This document shows, in pieces, positions 14,851 to 23,831 of a DNA stretch of 64,000 bases. Under the pieces are notes generated by a model. That model was not told the DNA's origin and ran no database searches. It saw only the letters and a program-made list of their open reading frames with translations. Numbering within the stretch: position 1 is the first letter of the stretch; each line of letters opens with the position of its first letter. A program made the translations under genes and the position numbers. Source of the stretch: PMP191F sp047602185 (GTDB taxonomy: Bacteria; Bacteroidota; Bacteroidia; Chitinophagales; Chitinophagaceae); assembly GCA_047602185.1 (NCBI GenBank), contig JASGHY010000001.1:1798001-1862000 (forward strand). The letters run 5' to 3'.

Positions 14851-17268
14851 TTATGACTTTAATTTCAGCCTGTACACAATACTCATTCCAACACCAATCA
14901 TTATCACAAGGGTACCAAGCCATACAAGATTGATAAAAGGGAATTGTAATATTTTAAGTGCAATAAAAGGTACCAGTTTAGTTGACTCTTTTACACCTAT
15001 TTCAATACGCCGGTTATCGGCTACCCGGCTAAATCTCACCTCTACACCCTGCGAAAACAGTGAATCATTGATCTGGCGTACTTCTCCGTTCTGCAGGTAA
15101 TAGATGGGCTTAGCTGTGAGGCGGCGACTATCGCGCGTAGTAACAGTCAGCTGGGCCATTAATGCAGTATCCCTGTCGGTAAAGCGCTGCAGGCTGTCAT
15201 AAGGATTCACGATCACAGTATCCAGCACCATGAATCCGGCAGAATAATAAACAGTATCTCCCACTTTCACCTGTGTATTGCGGAACTGAGATGTATCGGC
15301 AGCTTCCTGTACTTTATTGGAATAGTTCACATAACTGAAGATATCCTTATACCAGTAATGGCGTGAGCTTGGGTTTTGTGAAATACCTTCCTGCCCCTTG
15401 GTATTCTTAATAAAATCAGGGGTCAGTGTAAAGCGGTCTTTGCCATCCTTACGCTCCATATCCACATGGAAATAGGTCATTTTACCACCTTCGGTAACCG
15501 TGTCCTTTACATAAGTGGCCCAGTACTTACCCATATCAGTACGGATACCCTGGTATAAGGTCAGGTTCTCCATTCCTTCTTTAGCATTTTCAGGACCGAA
15601 GTTCAATGGGTTGAAAGTGTTTATTGATAATACTTCTTTCTTGGCAGAAGAGATCAGGATGCCTACCAGCAGCAGCCCAAAACCTACGTGGGCAACAGAG
15701 CCACCTGCGGCCTTCAGCTTGCCGTTCAAACCCACCCAGATATAGGTGATATTGGCAACCACTGCATATACTCCGGCAAATAATGCCAGGTGAATAGCTA
15801 CCAGGAAACCAATACCATATTTATCGTAATTGATGTCACCAAACAGGCTGATGCAAAGTGATATTACTATTGCAATAGCTGTAGATAACCAGATCTTTTT
15901 TATAAAGTATTCTTTGCTGGTATTCTTGTATTTGAAGTATTGCGTTATCGCAGTAAGCACACCCAATACAATGGCAACAAAGATCTGGATCCTATTGTAG
16001 GAGAACTCGCGATCTTCACCGATAGCGAATTTGGAACCAAAGATCTTATTGATCACCGGTAAAGAAGTGGCAATAATGATCACTATTGAGCCCAGGAATA
16101 ATACCAGCGAACCAATAAACATCCAGAACTCGCGCGACCATGTATTTTCTTCTTTGGCAATGGCCGGTATCTTTTTATAGCGTGCAATCAGTAATGCAAG
16201 TGCAGGAATTACAAAAATGAACAGGAAAATGCGCAACTGCCAGTTCATACCGGAATCCACGAACGCGTGTACTGAAGTATCCTGCAGATCGCCGCTACGT
16301 GTTAGGTAGGTTGAATACAATACAAACAGGTAACCCACTACAAAGAAGAAGTTGGTAGCACGCAGCGAATGGCCGGTTGAATTATACACAAGTTGCGTGT
16401 GCACACCGGCAACAAAAATGAGCCAGGGTACCAGCGAAGCATTTTCAACAGGGTCCCATGCCCAGTAACCACCAAAGGTCAGGGATTCATAGGCCCAGAA
16501 GGCGCCCATCATGATACCAAGACCAAAAAGCGCTACTGAAAACAATGACCAAGGTAAGGCCACTTTTGTCCAGCCACCATAATCCTTTTTCCATAAACCT
16601 GCAATGGCAAAGGCAAAAGGCACAATGGTAGAGGCAAAACCAAGGAATAACATTGGTGGATGGATCACCATCCAGTAGTTCTGCAGCAACTGGTTTAATC
16701 CACGACCATCTTTAATAGATTGGATATAATGCGGATCCTGGAAAATGGGTGCGTCCTGGAACTGGTAACGTGTTAATAAGAAAGGAGAACTACCCACCTT
16801 CAGATCGAACACGTAAATACCCAACACCATTGTGGCAAGACAGATCTGCGCAAAGCTCATCACCGTCATTACCGGTGCTTCCCATTTTTTAGCTGTGCGG
16901 ATCAGGATCAACCCTAATACACCATGCCAGAGGGTCCATAACAGAAAACTCCCCTCCTGTCCTTCCCAGATACTACTCAACAGGAATTTGGGAGAAAGAG
17001 AACGGTCTGAGTGATTATAAGCGTAATAATATTCAAAGTAATGTTGAACAATGATGAACAGGATCACTGCAAATATTGCAATTACAGCAAAGGCATCCAC
17101 AGCAAAAGCAATACGCCCTATACGTTTCCAGCTTATAGCTTCATCCACCAGTTTGGCAACAGTAGCTCTATAGTAAGCAATTGTAGCAACCAGGGACGCT
17201 ATCAGGGAAAGCACTACCAGAAAATGACCTACCTGTCCCGGAAGTAAATGTTCACCAATATAATTCAT
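14851..17268 (-). CDS. ccmF: Cytochrome c maturation protein CcmF / CcsA-like heme lyase
   Basis: An 805-residue polytopic membrane protein of the CcmF/CcsA family, which takes part in heme attachment to apocytochromes c on the periplasmic face. The WWD-type heme-handling motif appears as WGGYWAWDPVENASLVPWL at about residues 250-270, with further landmarks in YLTRSGDLQDTSVHAF. About 15 hydrophobic segments are visible, with a large soluble region near residues 550-750. ccmE lies 62 bases upstream on the same strand, so the two form an operon of a reduced Ccm system. A bidirectional terminator is next to the stop. The start at 17268 gives a short polar N-terminus before the first membrane segment. 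Confidence 0.9.
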   Translation of the reverse strand: MNYIGEHLLPGQVGHFLVVLSLIASLVATIAYYRATVAKLVDEAISWKRIGRIAFAVDAFAVIAIFAVILFIIVQHYFEYYYAYNHSDRSLSPKFLLSSIWEGQEGSFLLWTLWHGVLGLILIRTAKKWEAPVMTVMSFAQICLATMVLGIYVFDLKVGSSPFLLTRYQFQDAPIFQDPHYIQSIKDGRGLNQLLQNYWMVIHPPMLFLGFASTIVPFAFAIAGLWKKDYGGWTKVALPWSLFSVALFGLGIMMGAFWAYESLTFGGYWAWDPVENASLVPWLIFVAGVHTQLVYNSTGHSLRATNFFFVVGYLFVLYSTYLTRSGDLQDTSVHAFVDSGMNWQLRIFLFIFVIPALALLIARYKKIPAIAKEENTWSREFWMFIGSLVLFLGSIVIIIATSLPVINKIFGSKFAIGEDREFSYNRIQIFVAIVLGVLTAITQYFKYKNTSKEYFIKKIWLSTAIAIVISLCISLFGDINYDKYGIGFLVAIHLALFAGVYAVVANITYIWVGLNGKLKAAGGSVAHVGFGLLLVGILISSAKKEVLSINTFNPLNFGPENAKEGMENLTLYQGIRTDMGKYWATYVKDTVTEGGKMTYFHVDMERKDGKDRFTLTPDFIKNTKGQEGISQNPSSRHYWYKDIFSYVNYSNKVQEAADTSQFRNTQVKVGDTVYYSAGFMVLDTVIVNPYDSLQRFTDRDTALMAQLTVTTRDSRRLTAKPIYYLQNGEVRQINDSLFSQGVEVRFSRVADNRRIEIGVKESTKLVPFIALKILQFPFINLVWLGTLVIMIGVGMSIVYRLKLKS

Positions 17269-17330
17269 CAGAGAGAAGTTATTATTAGAAGTTCCGGGAC
17301 AAAAACAGCAGCAGCACCCGGTTTACCAGT

Positions 17331-17750
17331 CTAGTTTTTAGAGATATTGTTGTAGGTAGCTTTGGGATCGTCTTTATACTTGGAAGGACATTTGATCAGG
17401 ATCCCGTCTTTACGTGTAATTTCAAATATATCGCCCTTCATTTTGCCTTTCAGCACAATACGATCACTTTTTTCCATATCAAAGGGCTTCTCAAAATAGT
17501 AACGTACCTGAGCCCTGTTTCCCAGGCTATCTACCACATAAAACTGCGTAAGATTGGGATTTACGGCAGCATTGTACTCGATAGGAGTAGCAACAGATTT
17601 ATCGAGCTGGGCAATAATGGTAACAGTTTTACCTTCTTTCTGGCGGGCGGAGGCGAGGGTTTCGTAGGTCGAGAGGTCAGTTACATAGCTCAGCAGAACC
17701 ATAATGCACACTGCGATACCAACCAGGATAATGATATGACTCTTTTTCAT
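17331..17750 (-). CDS. ccmE: Cytochrome c maturation protein CcmE with CXXXY heme motif
   Basis: A 139-residue heme chaperone: one N-terminal membrane anchor (residues 5-23) and an OB-fold domain. In classic CcmE a histidine in 'LAKHDExY' binds heme covalently. Here the matching strand reads GILIKCPSKY, so the position carries Cys121-x3-Tyr125, a CXXXY motif and no His, the pattern described for some archaeal and Desulfovibrio CcmE proteins (established knowledge; recalled without checking). The gene overlaps no other and starts the ccmEF unit. The length is typical. The start at 17750 is supported by the anchor. Confidence 0.88.
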   Translation of the reverse strand: MKKSHIIILVGIAVCIMVLLSYVTDLSTYETLASARQKEGKTVTIIAQLDKSVATPIEYNAAVNPNLTQFYVVDSLGNRAQVRYYFEKPFDMEKSDRIVLKGKMKGDIFEITRKDGILIKCPSKYKDDPKATYNNISKN

Positions 17751-17784
17751 TGTATGTGGAATGTGTCGTTTTTTACAGTTGGGT

Positions 17785-17895
17785 TACCAGTTTCCTGTTA
17801 CCGGATACCTGGTTAGGAAGAACTTATCCAATCTATTAACAATCAACCTGTTTTACGTTTGACGTTTCACTTTTCACGTTCAATCGTCAACATCT
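17785..17895. repeat. Modular intergenic repeat, copy 4
   Basis: A short copy in the 406-base divergent gap between ccmE and the arginase-family gene: GGTTACCAGTTTCCTGTTAC words, then TTTACGTTTGACGTTTCACT. The rest of the gap (17896-18156) is AT-rich; a possible promoter lies near 18116 (TAACTTGC, one base from TAnnTTTG). Confidence 0.6.
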
Positions 17896-18156
17896 GCCGG
17901 TTTTTCCCGGCAAAGTTAGGTCAAAATGCGTCATTACTCCATGCGATTTTGATGAATTGCGCAGAACCTTTAACAAACCGGGCAAGCTGCATGAAGAGGT
18001 GAATAACAAAAGCTTATACCATAAGGTTTAACGATTGATATAGATTTTTTCTATGCCCACATAGGGTTTATACACAACCGTGCGTACATTTTTTTGCGTC
18101 TTTATTATACTGTGCTAACTTGCACCGCGTTTTTAAAGGGAGTTGGATTTTAACAA

Positions 18157-19200
18157 ATGACAGACTTATCGCAATTTGACCCGAACGGAGCCAGTAACCC
18201 TAATAACAATATTTTTGGATTACCCTTCGCTGAAAAGGATGCCCGTTTGGTTATCGTTCCCGTTCCATGGGAAGTAACAGTAAGTTACAATGCCGGAACA
18301 GCCCGGGCAGCAGACCATATCTTTAAGGCCAGCATGCAGGTAGACCTGTTTGATGGAGATGCACAAGATACCTGGAGACAGGGATTTTTTATGCGTACTC
18401 CTGACAGGAAGATCCTCCTGAAAAGTGACTATCTCCGCAAAGAAGCCGAATTATACATCGATTATATCTCTAAAGGCGCCCGCCTTGAGAAAAATGCCTT
18501 CATGTGCAAATCGCTCAAAGAGATCAATGAAGGGGGTGTTTATCTCAATCACTGGGTGTACGAGCAAACCCAATCATTACTGGCCGAAAATAAACTGGTA
18601 GCACTACTGGGTGGTGACCACAGTATTTCACTGGGTTTTTTAAAGGCCATCGCTGAAAAATATCCTTCTTTTGGTATTCTGCAGATCGACGCACACTGCG
18701 ATCTGCGTGCATCTTACGAGAACTTTGTTTACAGCCATGCCAGCGTAATGTACAATGCGCTGAAAGAAATACCGGAACTGACCAAACTGGTACAGATAGG
18801 CGTTCGTGATTACAGCCTGGAAGAAGTTGATTTTATCCGCAACAACCAGCAACGTGTAATTACCTATTTCGACAAAGACCTGAAAGAACGTTTGTTTGAA
18901 GGCGAAACCTGGAAGCAGGTGGTTACAGATATCGTAAACCAGTTGCCCGAATATGTGTACCTCAGTTTTGATATAGACGGCTTACATCCCAAGCTATGTC
19001 CCAATACAGGCACGCCGGTGCCGGGTGGTTTTGAAGTAGAACAGATCTACTACCTGCTAAAGACCATCATTAAAAGCGGCCGCAAGTTCATTGGATTTGA
19101 TCTGAATGAAGTGGGCGTAGGCGATACCGACTGGGATGCCAATGTAGGTGCTCACATTTTATGGAAGTTGTGTAATTTGCTGGTGGCAGCCAATTCCTAA
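18157..19200 (+). CDS. Arginase/agmatinase/formiminoglutamase family hydrolase
   Basis: A 347-residue ureohydrolase-fold protein. The binuclear manganese ligands are visible in GGDHS, DAHCDLR and SFDIDGLHP (residues about 154, 177-181 and 272-274). The family hydrolyses guanidino groups from arginine, agmatine, formiminoglutamate or proclavaminate; which substrate this one uses I cannot tell from sequence. It belongs to the longer Bacteroidota branch with an N-terminal extension. The membrane-protein gene at 19216 begins 15 bases after the stop, so the two probably share a transcript. The start at 18157 is favoured by the reading-frame content. Confidence 0.85.
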   Translation: MTDLSQFDPNGASNPNNNIFGLPFAEKDARLVIVPVPWEVTVSYNAGTARAADHIFKASMQVDLFDGDAQDTWRQGFFMRTPDRKILLKSDYLRKEAELYIDYISKGARLEKNAFMCKSLKEINEGGVYLNHWVYEQTQSLLAENKLVALLGGDHSISLGFLKAIAEKYPSFGILQIDAHCDLRASYENFVYSHASVMYNALKEIPELTKLVQIGVRDYSLEEVDFIRNNQQRVITYFDKDLKERLFEGETWKQVVTDIVNQLPEYVYLSFDIDGLHPKLCPNTGTPVPGGFEVEQIYYLLKTIIKSGRKFIGFDLNEVGVGDTDWDANVGAHILWKLCNLLVAANS

Positions 19201-19215
19201 AAATGGCCTTAATGC

Positions 19216-19770
19216 ATGGTATATAAGTACGTTGTTACGCTCCGCAACCAACATTCCCGTTCCATTGATATCCTGGGTATTCTATTAAGTGCCTTCTCTG
19301 TATTACTGTTTACACGAGAGATGCTCGTTGCCCATACCCCTTCTTTAGCCTACCTTTTTGGTGTAATATTTATTATTGCAGTGCTGGCATGGAATCTTTA
19401 CCAGGCCCGCAAAGGCAAAAAAGTGTATTACAGCCGCGCATTACTGATCGCTGCACTGGTATGGATGAAGATGCCCTACTTTCAATGGCTGCTGTTTGTT
19501 TATATAGCCCTCGCCTTTCTTGAATACCAGGCAAAGAGTGCACTGGAGATAGGTTTTACCGATGAAGAAGTAGTGGTAAACTCTCTTTTCAAGCGCCGCT
19601 ACCTGTGGAAGCAGTTTAATAATATCGTGTTAAAAGATGGATTACTGACGCTCGACTTCACAAATAATCGCATATTACAAAGAGAAGTAGAAGACGATGA
19701 AGAAGATGATGCGGATGAGGACGAGTTCAACGACTACTGTCGGCAACAACTAGCCAATGTGCTGATTTGA
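19216..19770 (+). CDS. Four-TM membrane protein with C-terminal PH-like domain
   Basis: A 184-residue protein with about four hydrophobic segments (residues 18-36, 44-60, 72-88, 90-104), followed by a cytoplasmic beta-rich part with LEIGFTDEEVVVNSLFKRR, typical of small bacterial PH-like domains. It ends in an acidic stretch (EDDEEDDADEDEFNDY) and a Cys-Arg-Gln-Gln tail. It resembles the gene at 19944 in its order of parts and in the C-terminal 'FxDYCRQQLAN / IHEFCRHYLGS' ending. I do not recognise a specific family. It follows the arginase-family gene closely. Confidence 0.6.
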   Translation: MVYKYVVTLRNQHSRSIDILGILLSAFSVLLFTREMLVAHTPSLAYLFGVIFIIAVLAWNLYQARKGKKVYYSRALLIAALVWMKMPYFQWLLFVYIALAFLEYQAKSALEIGFTDEEVVVNSLFKRRYLWKQFNNIVLKDGLLTLDFTNNRILQREVEDDEEDDADEDEFNDYCRQQLANVLI

Positions 19771-19895
19771 AAATTTGAAAGTGTACCAATTTGAAAATGA
19801 AAGGCAATCCGGCTGTTCCATTTTCAAATCTTCAAATTATTAAATTTTCAAATTCATCATGCACATCTGCAAATTGGTAACCCTGCACATTTTCT
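19771..19895. repeat. TTTGAAAATTTG / CAAATTTTCAAA inverted words
   Basis: AATTTGAAAATG and its inverse CATTTTCAAAT, separated by about 20 bases, occur with further degenerate copies (TTCAAATTATTAAATTTTCA). The same word forms a perfect palindrome at 22374-22430. It lies between the two similar membrane genes. Confidence 0.6.
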
Positions 19896-19943
19896 TTATG
19901 GAATTTCTTCACTTCTGCATCTTTCCAACTAAACAACTGCGGT

Positions 19944-20540
19944 ATGAACTCATTAGCTTTACCTATCGTTCATCCGGGATTTGAAAACCTGAAACGTTCA
20001 GGTCGTGTGTTACACTTTGCAGCTGCTGGTCTCATCCTGGCCCACGCTATTTCTCACTTCAGCCAACCTCATTCAAGCCCCCTGTATCTTGGCTGCCTGC
20101 TTTTGATTGCCGTTGATATCTTCATCCTTGTTTTTGCGGGAGGCAATATCCTTACAGAACTGCCGCGGGTAAATCTCTTTTTCCGACTGGTAGAGTTCCT
20201 TTTCTTCCTGGGAATAGGTATTACCATGTTTTTTGAAAAAAAATGGCTGCTGGGCAGTGTACACGTGGTACTGAGCAGTGCCTACTGTTACCTTCTTTAC
20301 TGCGAAAAAAAGGCCAATACCGAAGAATTTGTTGCCATCCACCATACAGGGGTAAGCATCCCTGCCCTGCCGGAAAATAAGTTCCTGATCTGGTCACAGG
20401 TAGATCATATTGATGCTTATTACGACTCTATCACCATTAATACCACCGAAAAGACCTACCAGTTTGATCTCCGTAAAAACCTTGCATTCGAGGAAATGGA
20501 CCAGATCCATGAGTTCTGCAGGCATTACCTGGGATCGTAG
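19944..20540 (+). CDS. Membrane protein similar in layout to the preceding gene
   Basis: A 198-residue protein with several hydrophobic segments between residues 23 and 125 and a C-terminal soluble region (SQVDHIDAYYDSITINTTEK), ending EICEF-like IHEFCRHYLGS. The architecture and ending echo the gene at 19216, so the two may be diverged paralogues. The C-terminal part could be a PH-like fold. No family name is recognised. The frame runs from an ATG at 19944 and has normal codon use for this genome. Confidence 0.6.
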   Translation: MNSLALPIVHPGFENLKRSGRVLHFAAAGLILAHAISHFSQPHSSPLYLGCLLLIAVDIFILVFAGGNILTELPRVNLFFRLVEFLFFLGIGITMFFEKKWLLGSVHVVLSSAYCYLLYCEKKANTEEFVAIHHTGVSIPALPENKFLIWSQVDHIDAYYDSITINTTEKTYQFDLRKNLAFEEMDQIHEFCRHYLGS

Positions 20541-20544
20541 CATG

Positions 20545-20900
20545 CTGATTATCAAGGATACAGGATACTGGATGCAGGTTCGGGTTGCAAAATCGTGAGT
20601 CGTGAATCGGCAGACGGCAGACGGCAATATCGTCAAACGTGAAAAGTCAAACGTGAAAATAGAATGGCTGAATTGTCAAATGGCTCTATGGCTATCGTCC
20701 ATAACAATCAAACTATATAGCCATCAAACCATTCTTCTATAACTGCAAATTGCCAACTGCCAACTTGCTTTTCTTCCGGTTTTTCCTTCAAAATTCGATA
20801 TTCGAAATTCAACATTCGATATTTCTTCCCGCTTTTCACTTCCTCATTCCTTATTTCTCATTTATTATTCCTAATTCTTAAAGCCTTGTAACCCAATACT
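20545..20900. repeat. Modular intergenic repeat, copy 6 (inverted duplicate of copy 3)
   Basis: Runs AGTCGTGAATCGGCAGACGG, CAAACGTGAAAAGTCAAACG, a block AGAATGGCTGAATTGTCAAA...ACTATATAGCC, then TTGCCAACTGCCAACTTG and TTCGATATTCGAAATTC words. Over about 115 bases (20.62-20.74 kb) it is almost identical, in reverse orientation, to 13.31-13.43 kb, with one visible base change in the compared stretch. Confidence 0.8.
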
Positions 20901-20954
20901 TATGTCTTCGCGTTCAGCATCAGGCGTTTTGCATCCTGCGTAAAGCATTATCCG

Positions 20955-20962
20955 TACCTTTG
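20955..20962 (+). promoter_or_regulatory. Radical SAM gene promoter -7 element (TACCTTTG)
   Basis: TACCTTTG matches TAnnTTTG exactly. A TTTTG lies about 23 bases upstream as a -33-like element. The leader to the ATG at 21002 is about 35 bases. Confidence 0.6.
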
Positions 20963-21001
20963 CGCCCCGGCTGCATAAACCGGGAAGCAAACTAATTCCA
21001 C

Positions 21002-22303
21002 ATGTCACTCACACAATCGCCGTATTTGCTGTTCTCTGATGGGAAGGGAAACATTTTTGAAGACACCTCATTGTATGCTACCGGTCGCGCCGGATGGGAT
21101 GCAATGCCTGTGCCCGAAGAAGACTGGATAGAACTGCCCGAAGGCGGTAACCTGTACGAATTACCCGGTCGCCGTGGTATTGGTATTGATGTAATTACCG
21201 GCGATCTGCGCCTTTGTGAAAAAGGCTGGGCTGTGGCAGCATTTATTCCCCCTGCTCATACAGGTTTATACCTCGCTGCTTACGAAACCAGTCACGACGC
21301 TCCTACTTTACCGCTGTTCTGCTATACTGCTGCAGCATGGCTGAATGATAAATTTTATGTTCCTGCTGTCCGCATCGAACAGGATATCCGCCAGGAATGC
21401 GCCGGTTTTGATGACAATGTGATTGAACATGGCGTGGAAGGGTTCCTGAAAGCCTACCCCCACAACAGGCTGGTAAAACACCTGGCAGATAATTGCTGCA
21501 ATACCTATCATTGTCCTGCTGCCCGCAACTATTTCATGGGTCGCTGGGAGTGCCCCATCCCTTCCTCACCGGCATGTAATGCCAATTGTATAGGCTGTAT
21601 TTCCTTCCAGCCTACAGACGAAGAGATCGTTTCCACGCAGGACAGGCTTACCTTCAAGCCTACAGCTGAAGAAATTGTAGAATATACAGTTCCCCACCTT
21701 GAAACAGCCCCCTATCCTATTGTAAGTTTTGGCCAGGGTTGCGAAGGTGAACCATTACTGATGTGGGAAACCATTCGTCAGTCGATTATTGAGATCAGGA
21801 AACATACCCCCAAAGGCAGTATCAATATCAACACCAATGGTTCAAAGCCTGCGGCCGTACATGCATTGTGCGAGGCTGGTTTAAATTCCATTCGTGTAAG
21901 TACCAACTCTGCGCGTAAAAACATTTACGAAGCATACTATCGCCCTAACAACTACCAGTTTGAAGATATTGTAGAAAGCCTGAAGGTGGTACGCAGTTTT
22001 GGTGGCTGGGCCAGTATCAACTATTTCGTTTTTCCCGGTATGACGGACAGTGAAGAAGAATATGAAGCCTTACGCAAACTGATCATCGATACTGATCTTA
22101 ACATGATCCAGTGGCGCAATTTCAATATTGATCCGGACTGGTATCTTGGAAAGATCAACTTTTACGAAAGTGGCGACCTGCTTGGTATCAAACAACTGCA
22201 GGACCTGATCCATGAAGAATTTCCCCAGGTAAAATATGGCTACTTTAATCCTCCGATGGAGCGTATTAAAGGGAACTACGAAGCTGATTTTGCGCATCAC
22301 TAA
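21002..22303 (+). CDS. Radical SAM protein with N-terminal extension
   Basis: A 433-residue radical SAM enzyme. The iron-sulfur cluster motif Cys-x3-Cys-x2-Cys is CNANCIGC near residue 195, followed by the SAM-binding GQGCEGEP loop. The first 180 residues precede the barrel and carry extra cysteines (CCNTYHC and ECPIPSSPAC) that may bind another cluster or zinc. The barrel continues with INTNGSKP and NSIRVSTNSA. I recognise the superfamily but not a specific reaction. No obvious partner gene lies next to it; proB follows after 200 bases with its own possible promoter. The start at 21002 fits the promoter. Confidence 0.85.
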   Translation: MSLTQSPYLLFSDGKGNIFEDTSLYATGRAGWDAMPVPEEDWIELPEGGNLYELPGRRGIGIDVITGDLRLCEKGWAVAAFIPPAHTGLYLAAYETSHDAPTLPLFCYTAAAWLNDKFYVPAVRIEQDIRQECAGFDDNVIEHGVEGFLKAYPHNRLVKHLADNCCNTYHCPAARNYFMGRWECPIPSSPACNANCIGCISFQPTDEEIVSTQDRLTFKPTAEEIVEYTVPHLETAPYPIVSFGQGCEGEPLLMWETIRQSIIEIRKHTPKGSININTNGSKPAAVHALCEAGLNSIRVSTNSARKNIYEAYYRPNNYQFEDIVESLKVVRSFGGWASINYFVFPGMTDSEEEYEALRKLIIDTDLNMIQWRNFNIDPDWYLGKINFYESGDLLGIKQLQDLIHEEFPQVKYGYFNPPMERIKGNYEADFAHH

Positions 22304-22373
22304 TTTAATGTGCAGATATGCAAATTTATCAATGTGCAAATGCTTTTGCTTCGATTAGGTTAATGAATATGCC

Positions 22374-22430
22374 AATTTGAGAATTTGAAAATGTATGACT
22401 ACCCTCGGGGCATTTTCAAATTCTCAAATT
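22374..22430. repeat. Perfect 20-bp inverted repeat (AATTTGAGAATTTGAAAATG)
   Basis: Arm 22374-22393 pairs perfectly with 22411-22430, with a 17-base loop. The surrounding 22304-22460 region holds further TGCAAATTT and CAAATTTAAT words, so this is a well-preserved copy of the word family at 19.8 kb. It has no U-tract but lies in the spacer between two same-strand genes. Confidence 0.75.
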
Positions 22431-22504
22431 AACTCATTTTCAAATTTAATAGCCTACCAAATCAGCATACTTTAAACATTGTCAACTTATATTACCTTCG
22501 CAGT

Positions 22505-23539
22505 ATGCAAAAGCCTGTGTTGGTTATTAAGTTGGGAACAGCCGTCATTACTGATAGCAAAGGAGTTATCAGCAAGCCTGTAATTAAAAAAGTAGCTGCA
22601 GAAATTGCTGCGCTGTCAGTAAAATACAATGTAGTACTTGTGTCGAGCGGTGCAGTGGGCAGCGGTAAACATTTCATCAGTCAGTACAAAGGCAATTTAA
22701 CAGAACGTAAGGCAGCAGCAGCAGTGGGCAATCCCTTACTGATACAACTCTACCAAAAACATTTTGCAGCATATCGTATTCCCGTAGCTCAGGCACTGTG
22801 TGAACGTCATCACTTTTCCAATCGTGCACAGTTTGTACAGTTGAAGGAAACCTTTGAAGCCTTTTGGCAAAACGGGATCCTGCCGATTGTAAATGAGAAT
22901 GATCTTGTAAGCAATGTGGAGCTGAAATTCTCAGACAATGATGAACTGGCTACATTAATGGCCATCAGCTTTGATGCAGACACCCTCATCATCTGTACAT
23001 CCGTTGGCGGGTTTATGGATGATAAAAAGAACATTATTCCGGTAGTTCAGAAAATTGATAATACCATTCTGGGCTTTGTAACCAATACCAAAAGCTCATT
23101 GGGTCTCGGTGGCATGACCTCCAAGCTCACCTTTACCCGGCTGGCTGTATCGCTGGGCATACAGGTAATAATCTGCGGACTCAGCGGTAAGCAACCACTG
23201 GCCGAAGCACTGGATGGAGAGAACGGAACCACTTTTGTACCACAGGCAGCTAATCTTAAAGCAAGACAGAAATGGCTGGCAGGCGGTTCTATTACACTGG
23301 GTACATTAACCGTTGACAAAGGCGCTGTAAAAGCCCTGCATCGCCGTAGTAGCCTGCTTACTGTTGGTATTAAACAGGTACAGGGCAGGTTTGTAGCAGG
23401 CGAAGTAGTACAGCTAAAAGATGAGGAAGCTACCATTATAGGCGTTGCCAAGGTAAAGCTGGATGCAGCGTCTATTCAAAGCAGTCTTGCAAAGAAGAGC
23501 GTACTGGCTGCACATGCGGATGATATTGTAATTTTTTAA
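22505..23539 (+). CDS. proB: Glutamate 5-kinase
   Basis: A 344-residue ProB, first enzyme of proline synthesis, phosphorylating glutamate with ATP. The amino-acid kinase core shows VIKLGTAVIT, VSSGAVGSG and the substrate segment NENDLVSNVELKFSDNDELA; a C-terminal PUA domain is present (RQKWLAGGSITLG through VVQLKDEE, residues about 255-320). It is followed by proA, but a 290-base gap of repeat DNA lies between. A TACCTTCG element at 22493-22500 would give a leader of a few bases. Confidence 0.95.
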   Translation: MQKPVLVIKLGTAVITDSKGVISKPVIKKVAAEIAALSVKYNVVLVSSGAVGSGKHFISQYKGNLTERKAAAAVGNPLLIQLYQKHFAAYRIPVAQALCERHHFSNRAQFVQLKETFEAFWQNGILPIVNENDLVSNVELKFSDNDELATLMAISFDADTLIICTSVGGFMDDKKNIIPVVQKIDNTILGFVTNTKSSLGLGGMTSKLTFTRLAVSLGIQVIICGLSGKQPLAEALDGENGTTFVPQAANLKARQKWLAGGSITLGTLTVDKGAVKALHRRSSLLTVGIKQVQGRFVAGEVVQLKDEEATIIGVAKVKLDAASIQSSLAKKSVLAAHADDIVIF

Positions 23540-23831
23540 GCAAATACGAAATAAAAAGTACGGGAAACTGAAATATCGAATTTTAAAGAAAAGCAGAAGT
23601 TTGAAAGGGCACAAGAGCTAAGGGACAAGGTTCAAGAAAATACAGTTGACAAGTTGAAAGGTTGATAGGTTTACAAGGAACTGAACATTCACTATTGACC
23701 ATTGACTATTCACTTACTTGAGCCACTCACGACTGACGATTCACGTCTCACGATTTTATTTCACTTTTCACGTTTAACGATATTGCCGATTCACGACTCA
23801 CGATTTCCTAATCCGAAACCGCATTTACCAT
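23540..23831. repeat. Modular intergenic repeat, copy 7, between proB and proA
   Basis: AAATACGAAATAAAAAGTAC and GAATTTTAAAGAAAAGC words, then TTGACAAGTTGAAAGG, ATTCACTATTGACCATTGAC and CACGACTGACGATTCACG runs. It separates two genes that form a tight operon in many bacteria. Confidence 0.75.
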
